Shown one piece after another: positions 33,305 to 41,453 of a stretch of DNA of 64,000 nt (position 1 is the stretch's first letter; each line of letters begins with the position of its first letter). The notes under the pieces are model-generated. The model was given only the letters and a program-made list of their open reading frames with translations. It did no database searches and was not told the DNA's origin. Both the position numbers and the translations under genes were made by a program. Source of the DNA: Bacillota bacterium (GTDB lineage: Bacteria > Bacillota > Clostridia > Acetivibrionales > DTU013); assembly GCA_023412915.1 (NCBI GenBank), contig JAEZRE010000005.1, positions 1 through 64,000 of the forward strand, read 5' to 3'.

Positions 33305-33961
33305 TCAATTCTCTTTTTTCAAAATAAGCCTTTGCTGAGCGAATATATAGCGTATCAAAATATCCTGGTCCTTTTTTGCGATCTGTATGAAGCAAAGGCC
33401 AAGTTCGAACTGTTTGCCTCTTTGACTCTCAATAAGCCTGTTTCTCAATACCCTGCACCCGACGCTGAAAACCGGCAGTCCGGGAAGGTTTAGTTCGGCC
33501 TTTATAACCGAGTCGACAGGTACGTTATTATCCATAACTATACAGAGCCCAGAACCGCTGATATTCTTAGTATATGCCTTTATGGGGTCGGACTCTTCGT
33601 CCAGCCACACCTTGGCGTTTCCGACTATGTCGAGCCTGTAATGCATCCTGCGCTGTATCCTGATGATTTCGGAGACAGGCTTTATTAAAAGTATGGCTAT
33701 GTTGCCCCTGTGCTCCCTGCCTTCGACTATCGCCGTAAAGCCCAGAAGGCCATGCTTGCTGTGTATGAAAGTTAATCTTATATTTATATCTCTGGGTATA
33801 AAGACCAGGCGTGCCTCGTGAATAGGCGAGGAAATGACCAGCAAGCCGTCGCCCTGGTGTTCCAACAACTGGCTCACAAAGGTGTTTCCAACCTTTTCTC
33901 CCTGCCTGTTCAAAAGCTCCAATTCCAATCTTGTGCCCAAATTTATTTCATTTGCCGTCAT
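33305..33961 (-). CDS. YcgR-type PilZ domain protein
   Basis: 218 residues. N-terminal YcgR-like beta domain (1-95) and C-terminal PilZ domain (about 98-205). The cyclic-di-GMP binding signature is present: RRMHYRLDI (an RxxxR motif) and NISGSGLCI (the N/DxSxxG motif). YcgR-type proteins slow flagellar motors or regulate other surface functions on binding c-di-GMP. No flagellar gene is in the window. It is divergent from the DUF3048 lipoprotein gene. Confidence 0.9.
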   Translation of the reverse strand: MTANEINLGTRLELELLNRQGEKVGNTFVSQLLEHQGDGLLVISSPIHEARLVFIPRDINIRLTFIHSKHGLLGFTAIVEGREHRGNIAILLIKPVSEIIRIQRRMHYRLDIVGNAKVWLDEESDPIKAYTKNISGSGLCIVMDNNVPVDSVIKAELNLPGLPVFSVGCRVLRNRLIESQRGKQFELGLCFIQIAKKDQDILIRYIFAQQRLILKKEN

Positions 33962-34129
33962 AGCCGCAACTCCTATTATGTACCCTTACTAAACCATTAT
34001 AACTTGATTATGTAATTTGTCCAAGTATCACTTTAGGCTGTTTAAAATGACTCTTTACAAGAAGGAGTTTTCATACATGAGGTAGAATTATATAAAGGCT
34101 AATATTTCCGGTCACAGGAGGTTTCATAA

Positions 34130-35206
34130 ATGCTTGGACGATCATCATTACTACTTGTTCTCTGCATTCTGCTCATTTCTTTTTCAGCCTGCAGTACACA
34201 AGGAAAGACAGAACCACAAACAACTCCGGCAGAAACCACCGCAGAAGCCGCAAAGACGCCGACCGGTATGACTACGCCCGGTGCCGTAGATACAGAGCCG
34301 ACCGGGCAGGTTGCTGGAGAAGAGGATATTTATTCTCTCCCATTTTCAGGCGTACGTCCGGTCGCTGTGATGATCGACAATCAGGGCTCGCGCGTGCTGC
34401 CACAGGGCGGACTTGACAAGGCCCAGATAGTATACGAGGTGATCGTGGAGGGCGGATTGACGAGACTGATGCCCGTATTCTGGGGCACGACGCCGGAAAT
34501 GATAGGGCCTGTCAGAAGCGCAAGGGATTATTTCCTGGACTATATGATGGAATACGACGCAATGTATGTTCATGTTGGTGGAAGCCCGAAGGCAGTGGCC
34601 GATATAAAAAGCCTTAAAGTAAACGATATAGACGGAATGCGCGTCGGAAAGGACGTTATCTGGGATCTGACAAAGGACAAGGGCAACTGGCAGGATTCCT
34701 ACACTTCAATGGAAAAACTGCTGGATTACGCCGGAATCAGAAAATATAAGACAGAGACCGATGCCAAATTCCCGTTTACATACAATGAGACCGATATAGT
34801 GCCGGCTGGCGGGCAAAACGCGGTTAAGCTTACATTCAAGTATCCTTCGATGACCTCGGGTTATGAGTACGACAGCGCTGCCATGACTTATAAACGGCTG
34901 CGCCAAGGAAAGCCCCACATGGAACGGGTTAGCGGGAAACAGCTTGAAGCGAAGAATATAATAGTGATGTTTGTCCGCAATTATGATATCAAGGATGATT
35001 CAAAAGGCCGCCAGGAAATGGCTACAACGGGAAGCGGAAATGGGTATTTCATCTCCTGCGGCAAGGCTGAAAAAATAACGTGGTCGAAGAAGGAAAGGGC
35101 GTCGCAGACCAGGTATACGGATGAATCGGGAAATGCGATCGCTCTGAACAAAGGCCAGACATGGATACAGGTGATGCCGCTGACGAGCAAGGTCACTATA
35201 GAGTAA
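34130..35206 (+). CDS. DUF3048 lipoprotein (YerB-like)
   Basis: 358 residues. Signal peptide ending in lipobox SFSAC, then a Thr/Pro/Glu-rich linker (about 22-65) and the two DUF3048 domains, recognisable from RPVAVMIDNQGSRVLPQGG, IVYEVIVEGGLTRLMPVF and GPVRSARDYFLD in the first and by KGQTWIQVMP at the C-terminus. Extracellular, membrane-anchored; function unknown though widespread in Bacillota. AGGAGG precedes the ATG by seven bases. Confidence 0.9.
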   Translation: MLGRSSLLLVLCILLISFSACSTQGKTEPQTTPAETTAEAAKTPTGMTTPGAVDTEPTGQVAGEEDIYSLPFSGVRPVAVMIDNQGSRVLPQGGLDKAQIVYEVIVEGGLTRLMPVFWGTTPEMIGPVRSARDYFLDYMMEYDAMYVHVGGSPKAVADIKSLKVNDIDGMRVGKDVIWDLTKDKGNWQDSYTSMEKLLDYAGIRKYKTETDAKFPFTYNETDIVPAGGQNAVKLTFKYPSMTSGYEYDSAAMTYKRLRQGKPHMERVSGKQLEAKNIIVMFVRNYDIKDDSKGRQEMATTGSGNGYFISCGKAEKITWSKKERASQTRYTDESGNAIALNKGQTWIQVMPLTSKVTIE

Positions 35207-35313
35207 CAGATCGAAAGTTATTCTGAGAATTTTTGATGTTAATAGTACGCTGCACCGGGTATAAATAAATCATTACTTTCGAAATAAAAAACGGGAAGGG
35301 AATGATAATTTTA

Positions 35314-35649
35314 ATGAAAAAACTATGGAGATGCAGCGTTTGCGGTTATGTATTCGAGGGCCCGGAGGCTCCTGACGCCTGTCCGAAGTGCGGAGCGCCG
35401 AAGGATAAGTTTGTCGCGATCAGCGAGGAAGATGCGGACAAGATCTACAACTCGGACAGGACCAATGACATCCATATGGAGATTATTACTTTAGCCGGAA
35501 AGATCAGAGAGCTTGCCAAGGAAGGCATTGATTTGAATTTGGACCCGCCTTGTGTAGCTTTGTTCAAAGCGGCCTTGAAGGAATCCTGGGTAATAAAACA
35601 GAGATCAAAGGCTGAACTGGAAGGTCATATGAAAAAAGGAAAATGGTAA
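35314..35649 (+). CDS. Rubredoxin-like/rubrerythrin C-terminal-like protein
   Basis: 111 residues. The N-terminal 45 residues carry a rubredoxin-type iron site: CSVCGYVFEG and CPKCGAPKDKF, the short spacing seen in rubrerythrin tails. The rest is predicted helical (IHMEIITLAGKIRELAKEG, then a 40-residue helix) with no second metal motif, unlike rubrerythrin with its di-iron domain. Likely an electron carrier or peroxide-response partner in an anaerobe. Two starts are possible: ATG 35302 abuts the GGAAGGG site, while ATG 35314 is 13 bases from it; the latter matches homologues that begin MKKLWRC. Confidence 0.82.
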   Translation: MKKLWRCSVCGYVFEGPEAPDACPKCGAPKDKFVAISEEDADKIYNSDRTNDIHMEIITLAGKIRELAKEGIDLNLDPPCVALFKAALKESWVIKQRSKAELEGHMKKGKW

Positions 35650-35657
35650 TAAGAAGG

Positions 35658-35704
35658 AATGGCTGCAGACGGTGGTAAATTCTACTTGTCTGCAGCCATT
35701 TTTG
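35658..35704. terminator. Bidirectional terminator between convergent genes
   Basis: AATGGCTGCAGAC pairs exactly with GTCTGCAGCCATT, with T on one side and A on the other, so it can serve the rubredoxin-like gene and the opposing aminotransferase gene. Confidence 0.85.
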
Positions 35705-35737
35705 CATCCCGTCCGGGCGGCTTATTCCAAACGATTA

Positions 35738-36940
35738 TTATTTCCTATAACGAGCTTTAAGCACTATTTTAAGTATATCGAGCATTTCGTCTATTTCTCC
35801 CTTTGTTACTATCAAAGGCGGCATGAAACGGATCGAGGAGGGTTGGGGTGAATTGATGATCAGGCCTTTTTCGAGACACTCGGACACTATATCCCCGCCG
35901 ACAGGCTCAGGAAGGTCGAAAGCGATCAGCAATCCCTTACCCCTGATATTGAGTATCGGATATTCGGAGGAAAGCTCCCTCAGCCTTTCTGACAGGTAAT
36001 CGCCCATCATTTCAGCACGTTCGGGAAGCTTGCGTTTTATTATTTCAGTAACGACCGCGATACCGACAGCCATCGCGAGAGGCTGCCCCGTATATGTCCC
36101 GCCCTGGTCTCCGGCGTCGAATATGTCGTACTTCTCCTTCGTCAGCATCGCAGCAAGCGGGAAACCCCCGCCTATGCCTTTTGCCAGAGTCATGATGTCA
36201 GGCTCTACGGCGTAAGCCTCGTATGCAAACAGCTTTCCTATTCTGCCGAGACCCGTCTGGACCTCATCAAAAATCAGCAGGATACCCTTTTCGTCACAAA
36301 TACTGCGAAGCTCCTTTATGTAGGCTGTATCGGCCGTGTTGACTCCGCCTTCACCTTGAACGGGCTCTAGCATGACTGCGCAGGTGTTGGGATTTATCGC
36401 TTCGACAACGGCGTCGATATCATTGAAGGGAACATGAATAAAGCCCGGCACCTTGGGAGCAAACAGGGGCTCCCAGTGTTTTTTACCGGTGGCCGACATC
36501 GTTGCCAGTGTCCGTCCGTGAAAGCTGCCAAGTGTTGTAATGATCTCGAATGCGCCGTTCAGCATTTTCGATCCGTATTTACGCGCAAGCTTGATAGCGC
36601 CTTCGTTTGCCTCTGCGCCGGTGCTCGTGAAGAAAACTTTATCAAAACAGGATATATCGGTCAGGAGCCTGGCAAATTCCAGCATAGGCTTATTATAAAA
36701 AGTAGGGCTTGCATTGACAAGTTCGGAGGACTGCTGCTCGAGCGCTTTGGATATCGCGTCTGGGCAGTGGCCCAGGCAATTTGCCGCCCATCCGCCTATG
36801 AAATCGAGATATTTTCTGCCGTCAGTGTCCCAAAGGTACATTCCCTTACCTTTTTCCATAACTATTTCAGGCCTCGAAGTTGTGAACAGTATAGATTTAC
36901 CTGCCTCTTCAAGCAGCTCCGGTGATTTTTGACTTTTCAT
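35738..36940 (-). CDS. argD: Class III PLP aminotransferase, probably acetylornithine aminotransferase
   Basis: 400 residues. Class III motifs: FIGGWAANCLGHC, STGAEANEGAIKLAR (cofactor phosphate), the dipolar Asp in LLIFDEVQTGLGR and the PLP Lys in TLAKGIGGGFP; then GGTYTGQPLA. Length and the end segment SSIRFMPPLIVTKGEID resemble ArgD, which transaminates N-acetylglutamate semialdehyde with glutamate; GABA or lysine relatives cannot be excluded by motif alone. Support for ArgD comes from an upstream promoter covered by two ARG-box-like sites (37152-37189). Start ATG 36940 has AAAGGAG seven bases upstream; the frame also extends to 37033. Confidence 0.75.
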   Translation of the reverse strand: MKSQKSPELLEEAGKSILFTTSRPEIVMEKGKGMYLWDTDGRKYLDFIGGWAANCLGHCPDAISKALEQQSSELVNASPTFYNKPMLEFARLLTDISCFDKVFFTSTGAEANEGAIKLARKYGSKMLNGAFEIITTLGSFHGRTLATMSATGKKHWEPLFAPKVPGFIHVPFNDIDAVVEAINPNTCAVMLEPVQGEGGVNTADTAYIKELRSICDEKGILLIFDEVQTGLGRIGKLFAYEAYAVEPDIMTLAKGIGGGFPLAAMLTKEKYDIFDAGDQGGTYTGQPLAMAVGIAVVTEIIKRKLPERAEMMGDYLSERLRELSSEYPILNIRGKGLLIAFDLPEPVGGDIVSECLEKGLIINSPQPSSIRFMPPLIVTKGEIDEMLDILKIVLKARYRK

Positions 36941-37039
36941 ATAATTTACTCCTTTCCTTGATTGCTCAGATATATTTGGGAGGTTTTCTGCCAGCTCATA
37001 CAAGGCCGGTTTCATCAAGCCCCTGAACCCCAAGCAGGT

Positions 37040-37129
37040 TTATCTCCTGAAGCGCCAGTGGATATTCGAAATCCACCGTTCGCATGGTTTCAGAAATTGT
37101 GAGAAGTCCGGACTTTCCGCCCTCAGCAT
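37040..37129 (-). CDS. Possible arginine leader peptide ORF
   Basis: 29 codons, ATG with GGAGGTG six bases upstream, a better site than many real genes here. The peptide begins MLRAESPDF and ends NIHWRFRR; five of 29 residues are Arg, with AGG-AGA as the last two codons. It starts about 25 bases into the predicted transcript of the ArgD-like gene. Arginine-dependent stalling is conceivable, but AGG is a common Arg codon in this genome and no attenuator hairpin was found. Confidence 0.35.
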   Translation of the reverse strand: MLRAESPDFSQFLKPCERWISNIHWRFRR

Positions 37130-37151
37130 GTCAAGCACCTCCGATTACTAT

Positions 37152-37189
37152 ATAGAATAATTATACGTATTTATGAATAATTATGCAAT
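37152..37189 (-). promoter_or_regulatory. Promoter of the ArgD-like gene overlapped by two ARG-box-like sites
   Basis: On the minus strand TTGCAT (37183-37188), a 17-base spacer and TATAAT (37160-37165). The plus strand reads TATGAATAATTATGCAAT at 37172-37189, very close to the Bacillus ArgR/AhrC box CATGAATAAAAATKCAAK. A second weaker box shares GAATAATTAT at 37155-37164, exactly 20 bases away. The two boxes cover the -35/spacer and the -10, an arrangement that fits repression by an arginine repressor. Confidence 0.6.
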
Positions 37190-37315
37190 ATTATTCTAAT
37201 ATTTTTCCTGGAAAATACTGATATGATAAAGAGCTGAGCAGATTATCGGGCAAATTTAAAACCGGAGCCTTTATATTGATATAAAAGCTCCGGCTGGTAA
37301 ATGCCAACGAAAGTA

Positions 37316-39181
37316 TTAATTATATTTGGGATTTGTAAGCACTTCATTATCGTCCTTCAGCTTCAGTGGCATTACGGCAACGACTATATGCTTGTGCTTC
37401 AAAAGCTCACGCTGTACGAATATCCTTGTTTGGTTGTGCAGTATTGCGTGCCACCAGCGTTTGACTGTAAACTGGGGCAGTATGACAGTTATCATATCGC
37501 CCTTTTCGTATTCGTATTCGGCGGATTCTATGAATTTGAGCAGCGGATCCACGACCTTGCGGTAAGGCGAATACTTGACGATCAGGGGAATACCCGTATT
37601 GAGCTTGAGGTATTTTTCCTTCAATTCCCTCTCTTCCTGGTCGTTTGTTTGAACACTGAAGGCGATGACGTTGTTCGAAATGGTCATGGCATATCGTAAA
37701 GCTCTTACGCTTGACCTGTTCACGCCTTCTATGGGGACGATCACGCGGTTAACGTACGGGCTGTGATCGACGTCAATTTCCGCAAGTTCTTCCGGCTTCA
37801 ACCTGAGCTGCTTTTTAACCGCCACATAATGCTTTTTTACTTTCAGCATCAGGTATATCAGTATCGGTATGAGAAGTACGACCACCCATGCGCCTTCTTC
37901 GAATTTGGTGAAAGCGATTATTATGACCGTTACAGCTGTAACAAGCGCACCCGTGCCGTTGACAATTGCTTTCGGGAGCCAATTGCCTTCCTTTGTTTTT
38001 ATCCATTTCACAAACATGCCGGTCTGCGAAAGAGTGAAGGAAATGAAAACTCCCACGGCATAAAGGCCTATCAAAGATGTGACCTTTGCTTTGAATACGA
38101 CAATAAGCAGTGCGGATACCAGGGAAAGGAGCAGTATACCGTTGGAGTAGCTAAGTCTGTCACCGCGCATACTGAGCTGCCTGGGGACATAGCCCTCTTT
38201 TGCCATTACCGCGACAAGCAGCGGGAAACCTGAATATGCCGTATTTGCTGCCAATATCAATATGATGAATGTAGTTGCCATCAAATAATAGAACATGATG
38301 TTTCTGCCGAATACTTCTTCAGCCATCAAAATAAGCAGCGCTTTCTCGCCCGGCACGACATGGTATGCGTTTGCGAGGATGGAGGTTCCGCCGAAAAGCG
38401 CCAGTATGATTATGGACAACAGGAGCAGAACTGTTCTGGCATGCTTTACCGAGGGGTTCCTGAAATTGGGAACGGCATTGCTGACCGCCTCGACGCCTGT
38501 CAGCGCCGAGCAGCCGCTTGAAAAAGCTTTCAGTATCAGGATCATTGTTATAGGTTGGCCTATGGACTGGATAGTAGGCTCGGGTGGGATATATCCGCTC
38601 TTCAGCCTGATAAATCCGACTATCAGCATCGATACCATCGCTATGATGAAGGCGTACGCGGGGACTCCAAAAATCTTGGAGGATTCCCTGACGCCCCTGA
38701 GGTTACCTATCATAAGCAGCAGGACCATTATAACGCTTATTATGACCGTGTACGGGCGTAGCGGTAAAAACGCCGAAGTTACCTGTTCCACACCGGAGGA
38801 TACGCTGACGGCTACAGTCAGTATATAGTCGACGGACAATGCCGCCCCTGCCGTTACGCCCGCCATTATCCCAAGGTTGTCCTTGGCTACCATATAAGCG
38901 CCGCCGCCGTTGGGGTAGCTCTTTATAGTCTGCCTGTAAGACAGCATGAGCAAAGCAAGCAGCCCTATGATCGCAAAAGAAATGTACGTCAATTGGCCGT
39001 ACGCAAGTACGCCGATTGCGGGCAGCAGTACCATCAGTATTTCCTGGCCCGCATATGCCACTGAGGATATGGCGTCGCTGGCAAGTATCGGCAAGCCCCA
39101 GAGAATGCCATATTTCTGTTCGTTTTCTGCTTCGTTTTGTAAGGGTTTTCCTATTAGAAATCTTTTAAAATCACTGTACAT
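37316..39181 (-). CDS. kimA: KimA-type potassium importer (APC superfamily)
   Basis: 621 residues. N-terminal RFLIGKPL followed by SDAISSVAYAGQEILM is the KimA/YdaO hallmark. About 12 membrane helices fill residues 30-440. A cytoplasmic C-terminal domain of about 160 residues begins after KKHYVAVKKQLRL and contains YVNRVIVPIEGVNRSS, the USP-like part that binds cyclic-di-AMP in B. subtilis KimA. High-affinity proton-coupled K+ uptake is the known function. AAAGGTGAG precedes the ATG. The kimA gene of B. subtilis has a c-di-AMP riboswitch; here the upstream gap is short and I see none. Confidence 0.88.
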   Translation of the reverse strand: MYSDFKRFLIGKPLQNEAENEQKYGILWGLPILASDAISSVAYAGQEILMVLLPAIGVLAYGQLTYISFAIIGLLALLMLSYRQTIKSYPNGGGAYMVAKDNLGIMAGVTAGAALSVDYILTVAVSVSSGVEQVTSAFLPLRPYTVIISVIMVLLLMIGNLRGVRESSKIFGVPAYAFIIAMVSMLIVGFIRLKSGYIPPEPTIQSIGQPITMILILKAFSSGCSALTGVEAVSNAVPNFRNPSVKHARTVLLLLSIIILALFGGTSILANAYHVVPGEKALLILMAEEVFGRNIMFYYLMATTFIILILAANTAYSGFPLLVAVMAKEGYVPRQLSMRGDRLSYSNGILLLSLVSALLIVVFKAKVTSLIGLYAVGVFISFTLSQTGMFVKWIKTKEGNWLPKAIVNGTGALVTAVTVIIIAFTKFEEGAWVVVLLIPILIYLMLKVKKHYVAVKKQLRLKPEELAEIDVDHSPYVNRVIVPIEGVNRSSVRALRYAMTISNNVIAFSVQTNDQEERELKEKYLKLNTGIPLIVKYSPYRKVVDPLLKFIESAEYEYEKGDMITVILPQFTVKRWWHAILHNQTRIFVQRELLKHKHIVVAVMPLKLKDDNEVLTNPKYN

Positions 39182-39225
39182 AGACTCACCTTTAATTATT
39201 ATTTCACCAACACTTATAAAAAATC

Positions 39226-39254
39226 ACTTTACCATGGAATAATAGGGCTGTAAA
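39226..39254 (-). promoter_or_regulatory. Possible kimA promoter
   Basis: On the minus strand TTTACA (39249-39254), a 17-base spacer and TAAAGT (39226-39231), about 40 bases before the start codon. Confidence 0.4.
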
Positions 39255-39324
39255 GAGTGTTGATAAACAAATAAAATCGTAAAATCAACGAGTTTTTAGT
39301 AAATTTTAATATGGTAAAATATCG

Positions 39325-39395
39325 GAAACGCAGGGACGGTTCTTTTGTTTCGTTTTTGCTGCTAAAACGAAACAAAAGAACCATCCCTGCGTTTC
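39325..39395. repeat. Dispersed palindromic repeat, copy 4
   Basis: GAAACGCAGGGACGGTTCTT and its complement (one mismatch, CCATCC for CCGTCC) flank a short GCTGCT loop. Extra fragments CCCTGCG TTTC recur three times in the 40 bases to its right, up to the TadG-like stop, as if the end had been duplicated. Confidence 0.9.
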
Positions 39396-39441
39396 TAACG
39401 TCCCTGCGTTCCTGCGTTTCGGGTTTCGGTCACCCTGCGTT

Positions 39442-40512
39442 TCACTCGGTCAATTTTTGCACTCGCAGCCCGAAGTCTGCGGTCGTGTCGAAGGTGACCT
39501 CTCCCGAGCCTATATTGAGGTTCTCGAGGAACCTTCCTTCGAACCAGAAGGTTTGTCCGTAGCTGTTTTTATGAACTTCCTGTGCAAAGAAGCCGACAAA
39601 CCCGATAATCTTGAGAGGCACGCTGCCGTCAGTACGTGTTGAACGTTTAAGCATCGATTGTACTACGGGAATAAGCATTACACGCCCATCCCCGAGCTTC
39701 GCCCTGGTGTAATCGGTATTGGGATCCCTTTCGATCCTTTTGGCGAAGGCGTCGACAGATTCTCTTCCACCGCTTGAAGGCGCGTAATAATACATGTTCT
39801 GATTTACTTTAAACGTTTTGTGATACCCGTTTTCCAGCCAGTTTATGTAGTTATAGAAATTCGTATTTCTTTCTATGTAGACGTTCATATAGTCAAACTG
39901 GTACGGGTAGGGGGTGGAAATGGGATAATTCCTATATACCGGGTCATTTCTGTAATCGCTGGGATAAGTGTAACCGCTCGGGTAACCCGTGGAATTTGTG
40001 CGTGTGATAGGGTAATCCAGGAAATCCCCGCCGCCGTACATACGCATTACATATACCTTGTCATATCTGAATTCTACAGGCTTTGGAATGACAAAGGGCA
40101 CTATCCACGGAACGCTGCCCGCAACTCCTATCGTTGCTGTTGCATCCGCCGAAACGGTATTGGACTCCGTGCCAAGCGTCTTGCCTAAAAATGCCGGTTC
40201 GGTTCGGCTGATAGCGACCGTGATGGATTTATTTTCCGTTCCTATGGTAACTGTCGAGGTATCGCCTGATTTACCGTTGGCAATTACATAATTCTGCGCC
40301 ACGATCCTGGCCTGTGCCGCATTATCTGGCAGTTCCTGTGCACCGGCCAGCGCCGCTGCATCTGCCGCATTCTGCAGGTCCGATTTTGTTACGGTCAGCG
40401 CTCCTACGTTCGTAGTCATGGCAACGAAGCCCAGCAGGACTACCATAAACAGGGCGACCATCACCATTGACTGACCACTCTTATTTTTAATAAATCCGGT
40501 ATGAATTCTCAT
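39442..40512 (-). CDS. TadE/TadG-like pilus-associated protein
   Basis: 356 residues. The N-terminus reads KNKSGQSMVMVALFMVVLLGF, a prepilin-like hydrophobic helix preceded by the conserved Gly-Gln-Ser of the Flp-pilus TadG N-terminal domain, then ADAAALAGAQELP, its usual continuation. The remaining 250 residues are Tyr/Pro/Asn-rich and extracellular, with no known fold visible. In tad loci such proteins are minor pilins; no tad genes are nearby, so it may act alone on the surface. Start ATG 40512 has GAGG five bases upstream; a TTG 21 bases earlier lies before that site. Confidence 0.75.
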   Translation of the reverse strand: MRIHTGFIKNKSGQSMVMVALFMVVLLGFVAMTTNVGALTVTKSDLQNAADAAALAGAQELPDNAAQARIVAQNYVIANGKSGDTSTVTIGTENKSITVAISRTEPAFLGKTLGTESNTVSADATATIGVAGSVPWIVPFVIPKPVEFRYDKVYVMRMYGGGDFLDYPITRTNSTGYPSGYTYPSDYRNDPVYRNYPISTPYPYQFDYMNVYIERNTNFYNYINWLENGYHKTFKVNQNMYYYAPSSGGRESVDAFAKRIERDPNTDYTRAKLGDGRVMLIPVVQSMLKRSTRTDGSVPLKIIGFVGFFAQEVHKNSYGQTFWFEGRFLENLNIGSGEVTFDTTADFGLRVQKLTE

Positions 40513-40792
40513 AAAAGCCTCGTTTTTTTCCAATACACCAATTTATTAATGACAATAAGCGTCTTGTTGATTACAATTATATTACAACTATGGAATATTA
40601 AAATGGAGATATGTGCTCAAAACAATTGGTGCGATTGGCCTATTATTTGAAAATCGCATCGGCTCTGTCGCGTAAGCACTGCAAATACGCGATAGTAATT
40701 GACTTGCAGCCTTCCATAATATAACATTAGTTATCATGCAGACATGCCCTCGTATGTATCGGGCAAATGACAGTATCTCAGGAGGCGGGCTT

Positions 40793-41281
40793 ATGAGAAG
40801 AAAAGACCGGGAAGTATCAAGTAAAGAAGAAATCAAAAGTATCATAGATAAATGCAAGGTATGCCACCTTGCCATGGTGGATAAAGGTTTGCCCTATGTG
40901 GTTCCCCTTAATTTCGGATATACGCTGGAGGATAATTTGCTGACTTTATTTTTCCACAGTGCAAAAGCTGGGCGCAAGCTTGACATACTTAAAGAAAACA
41001 ATGCCGTGTGCTTTGAAATGGCTTGTGAAGGCAGACTGGGGCATATTGACAACCCGTGCGATTCGGGCTATTACTATGAAAGCGTTCTCGGCTTCGGACA
41101 TGTCGAGTTCGTCGAGGATATCAGCGAGAAGTGCAATGCTCTTGCATTGCTGGTAAAGTATCTTTCGGGGCAGGATTTTGTTTTTACCGGTAAACAGGCA
41201 GACGGCGTTTGCGTATTCAAGGTGGTGTCAACGGATTTTACCGGCAAGAGGAAGCCGGGGCCAAGCGGACAAACCGAATAG
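40793..41281 (+). CDS. Pyridoxamine 5'-phosphate oxidase-like (NimA-type) flavoprotein
   Basis: 162-residue split-barrel FMN- or F420-type protein. It starts MRRKDREVSS, continues CHLAMVDKGLPYVVPLNFGY and HSAKAGRKLDIL and has SVLGFGHVEFVED, the pattern of NimA-like proteins. Homologues include 5-nitroimidazole resistance reductases, but most are uncharacterised. Start ATG 40793 has GGAGG eight bases before it. The 280 bases to the TadG-like gene, read in the opposite direction, show no gene or terminator that I can support. Confidence 0.85.
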   Translation: MRRKDREVSSKEEIKSIIDKCKVCHLAMVDKGLPYVVPLNFGYTLEDNLLTLFFHSAKAGRKLDILKENNAVCFEMACEGRLGHIDNPCDSGYYYESVLGFGHVEFVEDISEKCNALALLVKYLSGQDFVFTGKQADGVCVFKVVSTDFTGKRKPGPSGQTE

Positions 41282-41410
41282 GATTTGTGAGGATGTTGGA
41301 CATGTATAAGATCTGTGTTTTCAAATAGTAAACGTCACATATCGTCCGGGCAGAATTGCTCCGGATTTGAAAGCGCTCTCTCGATTTGTGGGAGGAGAGT
41401 AGGGAGGGGA

Positions 41411-41441
41411 GTGGGACAAAGTCCCTGTCCCCTTGTCCCAC
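41411..41441. terminator. Palindrome between convergent NimA-like and gatB genes
   Basis: GTGGGACAA at 41411 pairs with TTGTCCCAC at 41433, with inner words AGTCCCTGTCCCC. No T tract, but its place between convergent stop codons suggests an end-of-transcript hairpin. It echoes the GGGACGG style of the dispersed repeat without being a copy. Confidence 0.4.
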
Positions 41442-41453
41442 CCATATCCCATA

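Larger units (their letters stand above)
36941..37315. other. Intergenic leader of the ArgD-like gene with short upstream ORFs
   Basis: The 375-base gap to the kimA-like stop. From the predicted transcription start near 37153, a leader of over 200 bases precedes the gene. On the minus strand it holds a 29-codon ORF at 37040-37129 with a perfect GGAGGTG site, ending in Trp-Arg-Phe-Arg-Arg, and an overlapping 29-codon ORF at 36996-37085. A palindrome GTGGATATTCGAAATCCAC lies at 37058-37076. No terminator is visible. Confidence 0.55.

Noticed and set aside
36994..37033. Longer N-terminus (start at 37033) for the aminotransferase
   Set aside because: ATG 36940 has a strong AAAGGAG site and matches the family N-terminus; the extension lies in the leader.
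39182..39324. c-di-AMP riboswitch before the kimA-like gene
   Set aside because: Too short and without recognisable conserved words.
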